Assembly: GCF_904846415.1 (NCBI RefSeq)
Contig: NZ_CAJHAR010000008.1
Location: 62,001 to 126,000, forward strand
DNA from: Psychrobacter piscatorii
Lineage (GTDB): Bacteria > Pseudomonadota > Gammaproteobacteria > Pseudomonadales > Moraxellaceae
Length of the DNA: 64,000 nt
Direction: 5' to 3'
Positions 19,401 to 27,524 of this stretch are shown here, piece by piece; the first letter of the stretch is position 1, and the number at the start of each line of letters is the position of its first letter. The position numbers and the translations under genes are program-made. Under the pieces are notes generated by a model. The model did no database searches. It worked only from the letters and a program-made list of their open reading frames with translations, and was not told where the DNA came from.

Positions 19401-20120
19401 ATGTCTAAAAACGTCTGTCACCACCAATCTGATACTTCATTGGATAAGATATCTATGCACTCTGAAAAAATACTCACTGAGTCAAAAACTCTTAACTCAC
19501 AAGAACACATACTAAGTAACCTACCTAGACGGCACTTTACTCGCCAGCGTCGTCAGTTAAGCGACGGTGCCCGTAGAAATTTAGCGCAAGCAGCCAGCTT
19601 GCATTTGAGCAAACTACAACAGCGCTTGCCAGCAAATGCGCGTATTGGGTTATATTATGACGGCTTTGGTGAATTACCCACTCAGCCACTATTGGACTGG
19701 TGTAAGCGCTTAGGCTATTTACCTTATTTACCAGTTGTTGGTTCTCTCGGTCGTACTAGTAATGGCAGTGATGATAAACGATTGCGCTTTGTGCCTGTTT
19801 ATCATTCAAAACTGCTCAATATTCCTACTCATGTTCATCAGCTTGGCATGAAACAAAATCATAGCCGCGCTCTACTATGGGCGTCAGAACTAGACATAAT
19901 TATTTGTCCGTTAGTCGCGGTAGATGAACACGGTAACCGTATGGGCATGGGTGGCGGCTTTTATGATACAACGCTTGGCAAAAGCTATCGCTCAGGGGCT
20001 TCAAGGCCATTAAAGATTGGCTGGTGCTATGATTTTCAATTGGTTGAGCAATTAGTGCATCAACCGTGGGATGTGCCATTAGATGGCTTAATTACACCAA
20101 GCGGCATAAGGTGGTTTTGA
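19401..20120 (+). CDS. 5-formyltetrahydrofolate cyclo-ligase family protein
   Basis: A 239-residue cytosolic enzyme that makes 5,10-methenyltetrahydrofolate from 5-formyl-THF with ATP. The fold starts near residue 43 with the basic RRHFTRQRRQLSD helix. IGLYYDGFGELPTQPLLDW is the folate-binding region, and GNRMGMGGGFYDTTLG near residue 175 is the ATP-binding signature. PLDGLITPSG closes the protein as usual. The N-terminal 40 residues are a hydrophilic extension; an internal ATG at 19455 is an alternative start. No 6S RNA gene, its usual neighbour in enterobacteria, fits the 150 bases upstream. The next gene overlaps its stop codon. Confidence 0.88.
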   Translation: MSKNVCHHQSDTSLDKISMHSEKILTESKTLNSQEHILSNLPRRHFTRQRRQLSDGARRNLAQAASLHLSKLQQRLPANARIGLYYDGFGELPTQPLLDWCKRLGYLPYLPVVGSLGRTSNGSDDKRLRFVPVYHSKLLNIPTHVHQLGMKQNHSRALLWASELDIIICPLVAVDEHGNRMGMGGGFYDTTLGKSYRSGASRPLKIGWCYDFQLVEQLVHQPWDVPLDGLITPSGIRWF

Positions 20121-20353
20121 TGACGAATAATAAACAATCTAAAAAAGGCTCCAGCGCTGACAATGTGGATGAATATTTACAAACATTAGGCAATGAGGAC
20201 GCTAGAGAGCTGCGTTACTACAGTCAAGAGCAACCGTTTAGCGCTGATGAGATGACACGGCTCGTCAATGAAGAACGCTTAAACGAGTTGCTCACGCAAA
20301 GTGATGCATTTTTGAGTAGTTTGAATAGTGAGATTGGGGGTTTTGATGAATAA
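20120..20353 (+). CDS. Small hypothetical protein, translationally coupled
   Basis: Seventy-seven residues, hydrophilic and mostly helical (DVDEYLQTLG-like start, ADEMTRLVNEERLNELL, SDAFLSSLNSEIGG). The ATG overlaps the stop of the cyclo-ligase gene (TGATG at 20118-20122), and AAGGTGG lies eight bases upstream, so translation is likely coupled. A longer in-frame start at 20066 lies inside the upstream gene and is unlikely. No signal or membrane segment. I do not recognise the family. Confidence 0.7.
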   Translation: MTNNKQSKKGSSADNVDEYLQTLGNEDARELRYYSQEQPFSADEMTRLVNEERLNELLTQSDAFLSSLNSEIGGFDE

Positions 20354-20508
20354 CATCTATAAATGATAGAGCACAATTTGAATAAACGCGGTTATATGTT
20401 AGTTTGATTTGATCGACGTTTTCTTTTTATTGCCAAACTATTGTTTCTATATAACCTATAAACTATACTTATCGCAAATAATTATCATTACAGTATAGGT
20501 CGTTGATC

Positions 20509-20925
20509 GTGGACAAAGTAAAAAAAGAGTTTATGTCGCCCGCTTCGCTACAAGTTTGTTTTTATCTGTTTGTGCTATTACTACTGGCCACGCCTGCGGC
20601 TTATATTTATGATTACAACGGCTTTGATTTTGCTGAACTAAGAACCTTTTTGCTAGCGCTTGCAGCATTTTATACCTTCGCGCTTAGCACTCACATTGAA
20701 ATGCATCATATAAAGTCTTCTAGCAGCACATCTTTTCTACATTTTTTGATCCCTATATCTCAATGCTTTTCTTTGATTCTACTATCTTTGTTTGCGTTGG
20801 CCACTATTGAATACATCAACGGTGATTTGAGGCTAGATCGTGTTTATGACCCATTCATTACACTGTTTTTCGTATACCTGTTGCGCAAAAATATAGAAAG
20901 TATAAAGCAAGATATCGGTACTTAA
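20509..20925 (+). CDS. Hypothetical integral membrane protein
   Basis: A 138-residue protein with about four hydrophobic helices (LQVCFYLFVLLLLATPAAYI, FLLALAAFYTFALS, FLIPISQCFSLILLSLFALA, FITLFFVYLL) and a charged C-terminal tail (RKNIESIKQD). The first helices are followed by an HIEMHH stretch. I chose GTG at 20509 (VDKVKKEF), with AGGT upstream; TTG at 20503 is possible. I recognise no family. A bidirectional hairpin follows. It faces the antiporter gene tail to tail. Confidence 0.65.
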   Translation: MDKVKKEFMSPASLQVCFYLFVLLLLATPAAYIYDYNGFDFAELRTFLLALAAFYTFALSTHIEMHHIKSSSSTSFLHFLIPISQCFSLILLSLFALATIEYINGDLRLDRVYDPFITLFFVYLLRKNIESIKQDIGT

Positions 20926-20972
20926 GATAACCGTCTAATTTAATTATTCTAACAATCCTATAACTAATGCAA

Positions 20973-21004
20973 AAAAAAGACGCTTACCGATAAGCGTCTT
21001 TTTT
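20973..21004. terminator. Bidirectional terminator
   Basis: AAAAAGACGCTTA and TAAGCGTCTTTTT form a perfect stem with a CCGA loop, flanked by A and T runs. It serves the convergent genes ending at 20925 and 21045. Confidence 0.88.
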
Positions 21005-21044
21005 GTTGGGTACTTGGATTGAGTTAAAGGGCTGACCAAATCAC

Positions 21045-22406
21045 TTACAACACCATCGCCGCAATCCAACCAAAGGCCAGTAGTGGAATGTTGTAATGTA
21101 AGAAGGTCGGCACCACACTGTCTTTGATATGATCATGCTGTCCATCGATGTTGAGACCAGAGGTTGGCCCCAATGTCGAATCTGACGCAGGCGAACCCGC
21201 ATCACCCAGCGCGCCAGCCGTACCGATAATCGCCACAGTAGCCAATGGCGAAAACCCTAAAGAGATACATAGTGGCACATAAATCGCAGCCAAAATAGGA
21301 ATGGTCGAGAATGACGAACCGATACCCATGGTCACAATCAAACCGATCAATAGCATAATAAAGGCAGCCATCGCTTTGTTACCACCGAACAGTGACGCCG
21401 CCCCATCAACGAGTGGCTGAATCTGCTCAGTGGCTTTCATGACTTCAGCAAAGCCCTGCGCGGTAATCATAATAAAACCAATCATCGCCATCAGCTTGAT
21501 ACCGTCATTAAAGACACCATCAGCATCACGCCATTTCACCACGCCCGTCGCCATAAAGACACCAAAGCCAAACATTGAGCCTAAGAGTAGCGAATCAGTA
21601 TATAGCTGCACAACGAAAGCCGTCACGATAGCAGCCAGTGCAACCAGCGTCTTCAGCTTGCTTTGCGACTGTGCGCCAGCGGCGGTTTTGCTTAATGCAT
21701 CGCCTTCTACGACGGCATCATGCGCTTGCTGATCTATCGCAATCTGCTGATACGCACGTGGCTTACGGTAGCTTATAAATACCGCGACCAGCAGACCAAG
21801 TAGCATGCCAAGCGCAGGAATCGCCATGGCTTTTACCACAGAGATATTGCCAACATCGATACCCGCTTCGCCGACGTTTTTTAGCATAATCTGATTGAGG
21901 TAAATATCACCGAACCCATAAGGAATAAACATATAGGTGGTGACCAGTCCAAAAGTAATCAGACAAACAATTAAGCGTCTATCAATCTGCATGCGGTTAA
22001 ACGCCAATAATAATGGCGGCACAAGCAGAGGAATAAAGGCAATATGAATAGGGATTAGGTTTTGGCTAAAGCAGCTCATGGTGATAAGACCTGCAAACAG
22101 CATGTACTTAATCATCCCACTCGTACCAGCGGCATCAATGCGTCTAATCACTGTCCCTGCCAACGATTGCGGCAAGCCCGAATGCGCAATCGCTACTGCA
22201 AAAGCACCAAGCAGTGCATACGATAGCGCAATTTCCGCCCCATTACGGATGCCTTCTTGAAAAGCATTTAACGTGTCGGTAATACCCAGACCTGCTAACA
22301 ATCCACCTGCCAGCGCCCCGATTAATAGACTGAGCACCACGTGCACTCGCGAAAGTGACAGTCCTAGCATAATGATAACTGCCAGCAGTACCGCATTGAT
22401 GGCCAT
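21045..22406 (-). CDS. Na+/H+ antiporter family protein
   Basis: A 453-residue polytopic inner-membrane transporter with about twelve helices. The N-terminus (MAINAVLLAVIIMLGLSLSR) and the conserved TAGALGDAGSPASDSTLG followed by DHIKDSVVPTFLHYN are typical of the Na_H_antiport family related to NhaC. Acid residues within helices (GDAGSPASDS) would bind the cation. Some members of this family transport amino acids instead, so the substrate is uncertain. No ribosome site stands out (AAGAGCAAGGGGCAAC contains AAGGGG). It stands alone and shares the terminator at 20973-21004. Confidence 0.8.
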   Translation of the reverse strand: MAINAVLLAVIIMLGLSLSRVHVVLSLLIGALAGGLLAGLGITDTLNAFQEGIRNGAEIALSYALLGAFAVAIAHSGLPQSLAGTVIRRIDAAGTSGMIKYMLFAGLITMSCFSQNLIPIHIAFIPLLVPPLLLAFNRMQIDRRLIVCLITFGLVTTYMFIPYGFGDIYLNQIMLKNVGEAGIDVGNISVVKAMAIPALGMLLGLLVAVFISYRKPRAYQQIAIDQQAHDAVVEGDALSKTAAGAQSQSKLKTLVALAAIVTAFVVQLYTDSLLLGSMFGFGVFMATGVVKWRDADGVFNDGIKLMAMIGFIMITAQGFAEVMKATEQIQPLVDGAASLFGGNKAMAAFIMLLIGLIVTMGIGSSFSTIPILAAIYVPLCISLGFSPLATVAIIGTAGALGDAGSPASDSTLGPTSGLNIDGQHDHIKDSVVPTFLHYNIPLLAFGWIAAMVL

Positions 22407-22814
22407 GTGTTGCCCCTTGCTCTTTATAGCTTGGTCCCATTGAGACCGATGAATATTGACACTGATGAATATCGCTGTGCTGTCTAAAACGTCTTAATGT
22501 CGGCTCGTTTCTCAGACGCGTTTTTAGACGCGCGCCAGTTTACCTTATTTTGGATATAAAGCCTACGTATAGAACCAAGCAGACATCCACAGCGTTCAAG
22601 TATCACTCACATTTTTTAAGCCCTCTATATCTGCTGTCTGTCTTGTCACTTATAAGCCAATCACATTGTTAATGACTATGTACCCAGACAACTATTTAAC
22701 AAAGATAAGCATGTGACTTTATCAATGAGCCTTGCAATTTTATCTGTGGACACCATTTATCTAGACATGAACCACGAACTTGACTTTACAAGTCTGGGGA
22801 AAGAGGAAAAATAT
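22407..22814. other. Divergent promoter region between the antiporter gene and lon
   Basis: About 400 bases between divergent genes. The lon frame stays open upstream to 22713, but the ribosome site favours 22815. CTTGACTTTACAAG near 22778 resembles only the -35 half of a heat-shock (sigma32) promoter, without a matching CCCCAT -10 element. No other gene is visible. Confidence 0.45.
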
Positions 22815-25415
22815 ATGAGTGAACATAAAATAACCCAAGACAATATCGACATTGATGTCGACGTTTCAACGCCTACTGCAGAAAATAACGAGGCAGATAC
22901 CTCGTCTAATGATGCGCTAGAGACAGCGTCAACTGATGTCAAAAACACTGATCTTGATAATACTGACTCTAATAACAAAGACGTAAACGACAACCAAGAC
23001 GAAAGCTATTTGCCACTCTTGGCATTGCGAGACGTCGTCGTTTATCCACACATGCAGATCGCCTTGTTTGTGGGACGTGCGCCATCGGTGAAAGCCGTTG
23101 AGCTGGCACAGGCTGAGTATGGCAACAAAGTACTGGTCGTCGCGCAAAAAGACTCATTGACCGAAGATATTGATCAAGACAACTTGTATCAATACGGTAC
23201 GGTGTGCCGCATCGTCAGCACCATGCCGCACGATAGCGATGAGAACTGCATCAAAGTACTCATCGAAGGTCAATATCGCGCCCGTGTCGATAACATCGAA
23301 AGTCATGATGACTTATTGATGGCGAGATTTGAGCGTGCTGATCTTGATGTCACCATGGATGAGAGCCAGCAAAAAAACACCATTCAGGCGTTGACCACCC
23401 TGTTTGAAGGCTATGCGGATGCGCGTCTGCGTAATGCCCGTGAGCTGACCCGCGTGGCGAAGCGTATCGATGATTTGCTTGAGCTTGTGTACTTTATCTC
23501 AACTCGCGTCTCGATGGACCTTGATATCAAGCAGTCGTTCTTAGAAGAAAACGATGTCAAAACGCACATCAACACCTTGACGGAATATCTGGTCAAGCAA
23601 AGTGCTGAGCAAAATATCGAACAAGATATCCAAGATGCCGTTCGTCAGCAAATGGAAGACAATCAGCGCGAATACTTCTTGAATGAGAAGATGAAAGCCA
23701 TCAAAAATGAGCTGTCAGATATGAATGACGGCGCGTTCGATGGTGAAGATGATGTGGCTGAGCTAGAGCAGCGTCTCGAAGATGCTGACCTGCCAGACGA
23801 TGTGCGCAAAAAAGCTGAGCAAGAGTTTAAAAAGCTCAAAATGATGCCGCCTGCATCAAGCGAATCGTCAGTCGTGCGCAATTATATTGAATGGATTTTG
23901 GACACACCGTGGAATGCGACGACTAAAGTCTCGATCAATTTAGACAAAGCCAAAACCACACTTGACGAAGATCATTACGGTCTAAAAGATGTGAAAGACC
24001 GCATCTTAGAATATCTCGCCGTACAATCACGCGTGAAAAAACTACGTGGCCCGATTCTTTGTCTCGTCGGTCCTCCAGGTGTGGGTAAAACCTCACTGGG
24101 TGAATCGATTGCCCGTGCAACGGGTCGTAAGTTTGTGCGTATGGCGCTTGGCGGCGTACGTGATGAAGCAGAAATTCGTGGTCATCGCCGTACCTATATC
24201 GGTGCGATGCCAGGCAAAATCGTGCAATCGCTTGCGAAAGTAGAAGTGAAAAACCCATTATTCTTATTAGATGAAATCGATAAGATGGCGCAAGACTTCC
24301 GCGGTGATCCAGCATCAGCATTGCTCGAAGTATTGGACCCTTCACAGAACGATACCTTTAACGACCATTATTTAGATATGGACTTAGACTTGTCGCAAGT
24401 GATGTTCATCTGTACGGCTAACAGCATGGATATTCCGCCTGCGCTACTTGATCGTATGGAAGTCATTCGCTTGCCGGGTTATACCGAAGAAGAAAAGGTC
24501 AATATCGCACAGAAGTACCTCGTGCCAAAAGCCATTAAGAATAACGGTCTCAAAGAAGGCGAGATTGAGATTGTTGAAGCGGCACTACACAGTATCGTGC
24601 GTAGCTATACCCGTGAAGCGGGTGTGCGTAACCTTGAACGTGAAGTCAATAAAATCTGCCGTAAGGTGGTTCGCGGTTCGGTTGAAAACCATGGCGCCCG
24701 CGCTCCGAAAAAAGCGGAACGTCAGCTAGTGACCGTCGATGACAAAAATATCGATGACTATCTAGGTGTGCATCAGTATGACTACGGTCTGGCTGAAGAA
24801 GAGCCTGAGATTGGTCGTATCACCGGTCTTGCGTGGACACAGGTCGGTGGTGAGCTGTTGACCATTGAAGCGGTCGGTATGAAAGGTAAAGGTGAGCTGA
24901 GCTTTACTGGTTCACTCGGCGATGTGATGAAAGAATCGATTCGTGCGGCGATGAGTGTGGTTCGTGCTCGCGGTGATAGCTTAGGTATTGACTATGAGAC
25001 GATCAAAACCACAGATATTCATGTCCATATGCCAGAAGGCGCGACGCCAAAAGACGGCCCCTCTGCTGGTGGCGCACTGACGACAGCACTTGTATCTGCA
25101 TTGACGGGTATTGCCATTCGTCCAGATATCGCGATGACAGGTGAGATTACCTTGCGTGGTAAAATCCTACGTATCGGTGGTCTTAAAGAGAAGTTGCTTG
25201 CGGCGCATCGTGGTGGCATCAAGCATGTCTTGATCCCAGCGACCAATGAGCGTGATTTGGCCGATATCCCTGATAACGTCAAAGAAGGCTTGACCATTCA
25301 ACCAGTTGCGACGATTGAAGAGATTTTAAAGGTTGCTCTGGTAGATATGCCAAAGCCGCTTAAGCCTGCAAAAGTGACGGTTGATAAAACGGCAGGCAAA
25401 GCGCTACACAACTAA
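22815..25415 (+). CDS. lon: ATP-dependent protease Lon
   Basis: An 866-residue cytosolic AAA+ protease that degrades misfolded and regulatory proteins. Order: a 64-residue acidic, Asn/Asp-rich tail not seen in E. coli Lon; the LON substrate domain from YLPLLALRDVVVYPHMQIAL; the coiled middle (QREYFLNEKMKAIKNEL); the ATPase with Walker A GPPGVGKT and Walker B FLLDEIDKM; and the protease with Ser in TPKDGPSAGGALT and Lys in LKEKLLAAHRGG. The ATG at 22815 has AGAGGA seven to eight bases upstream; a GTG at 22713 would add 34 unsupported residues. The gene ends with a strong terminator. Confidence 0.96.
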   Translation: MSEHKITQDNIDIDVDVSTPTAENNEADTSSNDALETASTDVKNTDLDNTDSNNKDVNDNQDESYLPLLALRDVVVYPHMQIALFVGRAPSVKAVELAQAEYGNKVLVVAQKDSLTEDIDQDNLYQYGTVCRIVSTMPHDSDENCIKVLIEGQYRARVDNIESHDDLLMARFERADLDVTMDESQQKNTIQALTTLFEGYADARLRNARELTRVAKRIDDLLELVYFISTRVSMDLDIKQSFLEENDVKTHINTLTEYLVKQSAEQNIEQDIQDAVRQQMEDNQREYFLNEKMKAIKNELSDMNDGAFDGEDDVAELEQRLEDADLPDDVRKKAEQEFKKLKMMPPASSESSVVRNYIEWILDTPWNATTKVSINLDKAKTTLDEDHYGLKDVKDRILEYLAVQSRVKKLRGPILCLVGPPGVGKTSLGESIARATGRKFVRMALGGVRDEAEIRGHRRTYIGAMPGKIVQSLAKVEVKNPLFLLDEIDKMAQDFRGDPASALLEVLDPSQNDTFNDHYLDMDLDLSQVMFICTANSMDIPPALLDRMEVIRLPGYTEEEKVNIAQKYLVPKAIKNNGLKEGEIEIVEAALHSIVRSYTREAGVRNLEREVNKICRKVVRGSVENHGARAPKKAERQLVTVDDKNIDDYLGVHQYDYGLAEEEPEIGRITGLAWTQVGGELLTIEAVGMKGKGELSFTGSLGDVMKESIRAAMSVVRARGDSLGIDYETIKTTDIHVHMPEGATPKDGPSAGGALTTALVSALTGIAIRPDIAMTGEITLRGKILRIGGLKEKLLAAHRGGIKHVLIPATNERDLADIPDNVKEGLTIQPVATIEEILKVALVDMPKPLKPAKVTVDKTAGKALHN

Positions 25416-25450
25416 TTGCGTATTCGTTAGTCAAATTCCTAAAAAATAAG

Positions 25451-25484
25451 AGCCGCTCATCACGATGATGGGCGGCTTTTTTTT
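25451..25484 (+). terminator. Terminator of lon
   Basis: AGCCGCTCATC pairs with GATGGGCGGCT (one mismatch), followed by eight T. It starts 36 bases after the lon stop. Confidence 0.88.
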
Positions 25485-25559
25485 GGCAATAATAAACAAC
25501 AATCTCGCTAACATACTATGATATATTTCAAACAAATGTTTATTTTTTGGAAAGTTATA

Positions 25560-26687
25560 ATGTCAAATAATTTACGGATGCCTTTAGCGATAATAAGCGC
25601 ATTATTACCTCTCGCCCTACTAGGCTGCCAAACCAACAGCCTCAATCATTCAGCGCAAACCAATACCGTCATTGACGATAAAAACTGGTCAGCGACCACG
25701 CTCGAATCCAGACTGTTTCAAACTGCCACAAAATATGATTGGCAATTGACCCACGTCAGTGATGATAAAGGCAGTCTCATACGCCTCGACCTTCAGCCAC
25801 CATTAACTATGGATGTTCGCCCAGACCTATTAACCTTCGATGATGGCTGTTACCGATACCTCGTGTCCTTTAATATGTGGTTGCCCTTACCTTATCCTTA
25901 TACAGATGCGTCATTACAAGACACAGCTAAATCACCAATCACGGCTGCTGACTGCACTACAATATATCAAGCAACGACCCAAGACTGGCGCGGTAATACA
26001 CTCATCCCTAGCGATACAGCACATATATTAAACACGACTTTTGGGCCTTATGCAGGAACGCATTTTACATTTGCCCCCGCGCTGCCTCAGTCAGTACGTG
26101 CTACCAAAACCTTAGAAAAACAGCTGGCTTTAAAGACGGATAAGGACAAAACCCTAATCTTTTCGGGCACGCCCAAGCCTGAACATCCTATAACTGGCAT
26201 ACCGCTTACCAATGAGTTATTAGAGGGCTATCGTTGGCAACTGTTACAAGTGACGGACCAAACAGGCGCAGTCATGAGCGAATTTACGCAAACAGAAAAG
26301 CCCATTACGCTTTCCTATGGTTTGAATAACTATAGTGGCGATGAAAATGACGAAAAAAATGGCTTTCAGTCAGGTGTATATGGTCAAAGCTTTGGTATTT
26401 CTGTTGGCTGCAATGGTGTTGGTGGAGCTTACGCCCTCTCTTTCAATCAAAGTTTACTCACTGGCAGCTTTCCTTCTACTATGATGAGCTGTGGCGATTC
26501 TCTTGATGATATTGAATCACGGCTTGGACGTATGATGACCCATAGTAAGAGTCGACTGATCTTAATGCACGCGGATAATAAGGCAAAGGCAACTATAGAG
26601 CAGTCAGAGCAAAACTACTTACTCACCCAAACGCTAGATTCTGGCGAGACGTTGGTTTGGAAAAATAAGCCAAAGAAAATGCTTTAA
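25560..26687 (+). CDS. META-domain lipoprotein
   Basis: A 375-residue predicted outer-membrane or periplasmic lipoprotein. The signal runs from MSNNLRMPLAIISALLPL to the lipobox LALLGC, with Cys at about residue 24. The C-terminal 140 residues contain a META/HslJ-like domain: LLEGYRWQLLQVTDQTG, then GVYGQSFGISVGCNGVGGAY and TMMSCGDSLDDIESRLGRMM, with the conserved CNG and MxC pattern. The first half shows no domain I recognise. HslJ in E. coli is linked to heat shock and novobiocin tolerance; placement right after lon is suggestive only. The ATG at 25560 gives the normal lipoprotein signal, unlike an upstream ATG at 25518. Confidence 0.8.
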   Translation: MSNNLRMPLAIISALLPLALLGCQTNSLNHSAQTNTVIDDKNWSATTLESRLFQTATKYDWQLTHVSDDKGSLIRLDLQPPLTMDVRPDLLTFDDGCYRYLVSFNMWLPLPYPYTDASLQDTAKSPITAADCTTIYQATTQDWRGNTLIPSDTAHILNTTFGPYAGTHFTFAPALPQSVRATKTLEKQLALKTDKDKTLIFSGTPKPEHPITGIPLTNELLEGYRWQLLQVTDQTGAVMSEFTQTEKPITLSYGLNNYSGDENDEKNGFQSGVYGQSFGISVGCNGVGGAYALSFNQSLLTGSFPSTMMSCGDSLDDIESRLGRMMTHSKSRLILMHADNKAKATIEQSEQNYLLTQTLDSGETLVWKNKPKKML

Positions 26688-26882
26688 TGTACTTTCAAAC
26701 CCATACGTTACTTACATTTATTAACCGATTGTTGCGCATTTGATGAATAACTATAGGGTTTGCTTGGCTATACTGACGGTGATGTTAACGAATATCGATA
26801 CGAGCTTTAACAGAACAATAAATACAGATATTTGTGACTTTAATCACGTTCTAAATAACGAATAAAACAACTGGAGATAATA

Positions 26883-27440
26883 ATGAATAAGACAATGCTT
26901 GCAAGTGCCCTACTATGTGGTTCAGCGTTAGCGATGACTGGCTGTCAAACTGTCGAAAGCCAAATGCAAACAGGCAACCCTTTGTCTCAGCCTACTTTGA
27001 AATCAACTATTAAAGCAGTCAGCGGTGATAAGAACGAAGTCGGACAGATGTTTCTACGTCCTGTCGACGGCGGCGTACAGGTCTATGGTAAGCTGATGAA
27101 TCTACAGCCGGGCCAAACAGTGGCGCTGCATATTCATGAGACAGGCAGCTGTGCTGACATGGGTAAAGCGGCAGGTGGTCACTTTAACCCTGACAACAAA
27201 CCACACTCTAATCCAGATGACATGAATGGCCATGCGGGCGACCTGCCTAACCTAACAGCTAATGAAGATGGTGTCGCTACCATCAACTATGTGAACAAAA
27301 AAATCACTGCTGATGAAGCTGGTAAATATAGCGTCAATCGCTTAGCCTTTATCGTACATGCAGGCGCAGATGATTACACTAGCCAGCCTTCAGGCGCATC
27401 AGGCGATCGCGTTGCTTGTGGTATTATCGAAAAGAATTAA
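26883..27440 (+). CDS. sodC: Cu/Zn superoxide dismutase, lipoprotein-type
   Basis: A 185-residue envelope enzyme that dismutates superoxide. The signal (MNKTMLASALLCGSALAMTGC) ends in a lipobox with Cys at residue 21, so it should be membrane-anchored in the periplasm. Metal ligands are in place: the HIHETGSC pair of His, AGGHFNPDNKPHSNPDDMNG with the bridging His and Zn ligands, GHAGDLPNL, and FIVHAGADDY with the fourth Cu His. The two Cys that form the family disulphide are in GSC and VACGII. The ATG has CTGGAGATAATA upstream. It shares the following terminator with topA. Confidence 0.94.
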   Translation: MNKTMLASALLCGSALAMTGCQTVESQMQTGNPLSQPTLKSTIKAVSGDKNEVGQMFLRPVDGGVQVYGKLMNLQPGQTVALHIHETGSCADMGKAAGGHFNPDNKPHSNPDDMNGHAGDLPNLTANEDGVATINYVNKKITADEAGKYSVNRLAFIVHAGADDYTSQPSGASGDRVACGIIEKN

Positions 27441-27472
27441 TAGCGTCTACACTTAGCTATTATTGATAGCAC

Positions 27473-27506
27473 AAAAAAACCTCTTAGCATCTAAGAGGTT
27501 TTTTTA
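27473..27506. terminator. Bidirectional terminator between sodC and topA
   Basis: AACCTCTTAG and CTAAGAGGTT form a ten-base stem with a CAT loop, flanked by seven A on the left and seven T on the right. It lies between two convergent genes. Confidence 0.9.
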
Positions 27507-27524
27507 TGGTCGATAGAAAAGTTG

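Noticed and set aside
22774-22800. Heat-shock (sigma32) promoter before lon
   Set aside because: Only a CTTGAC half is present; no CCCCAT-like -10 element at proper distance.
22713-22814. Upstream GTG start extending Lon by 34 residues
   Set aside because: No ribosome site, while AGAGGA precedes the ATG at 22815.
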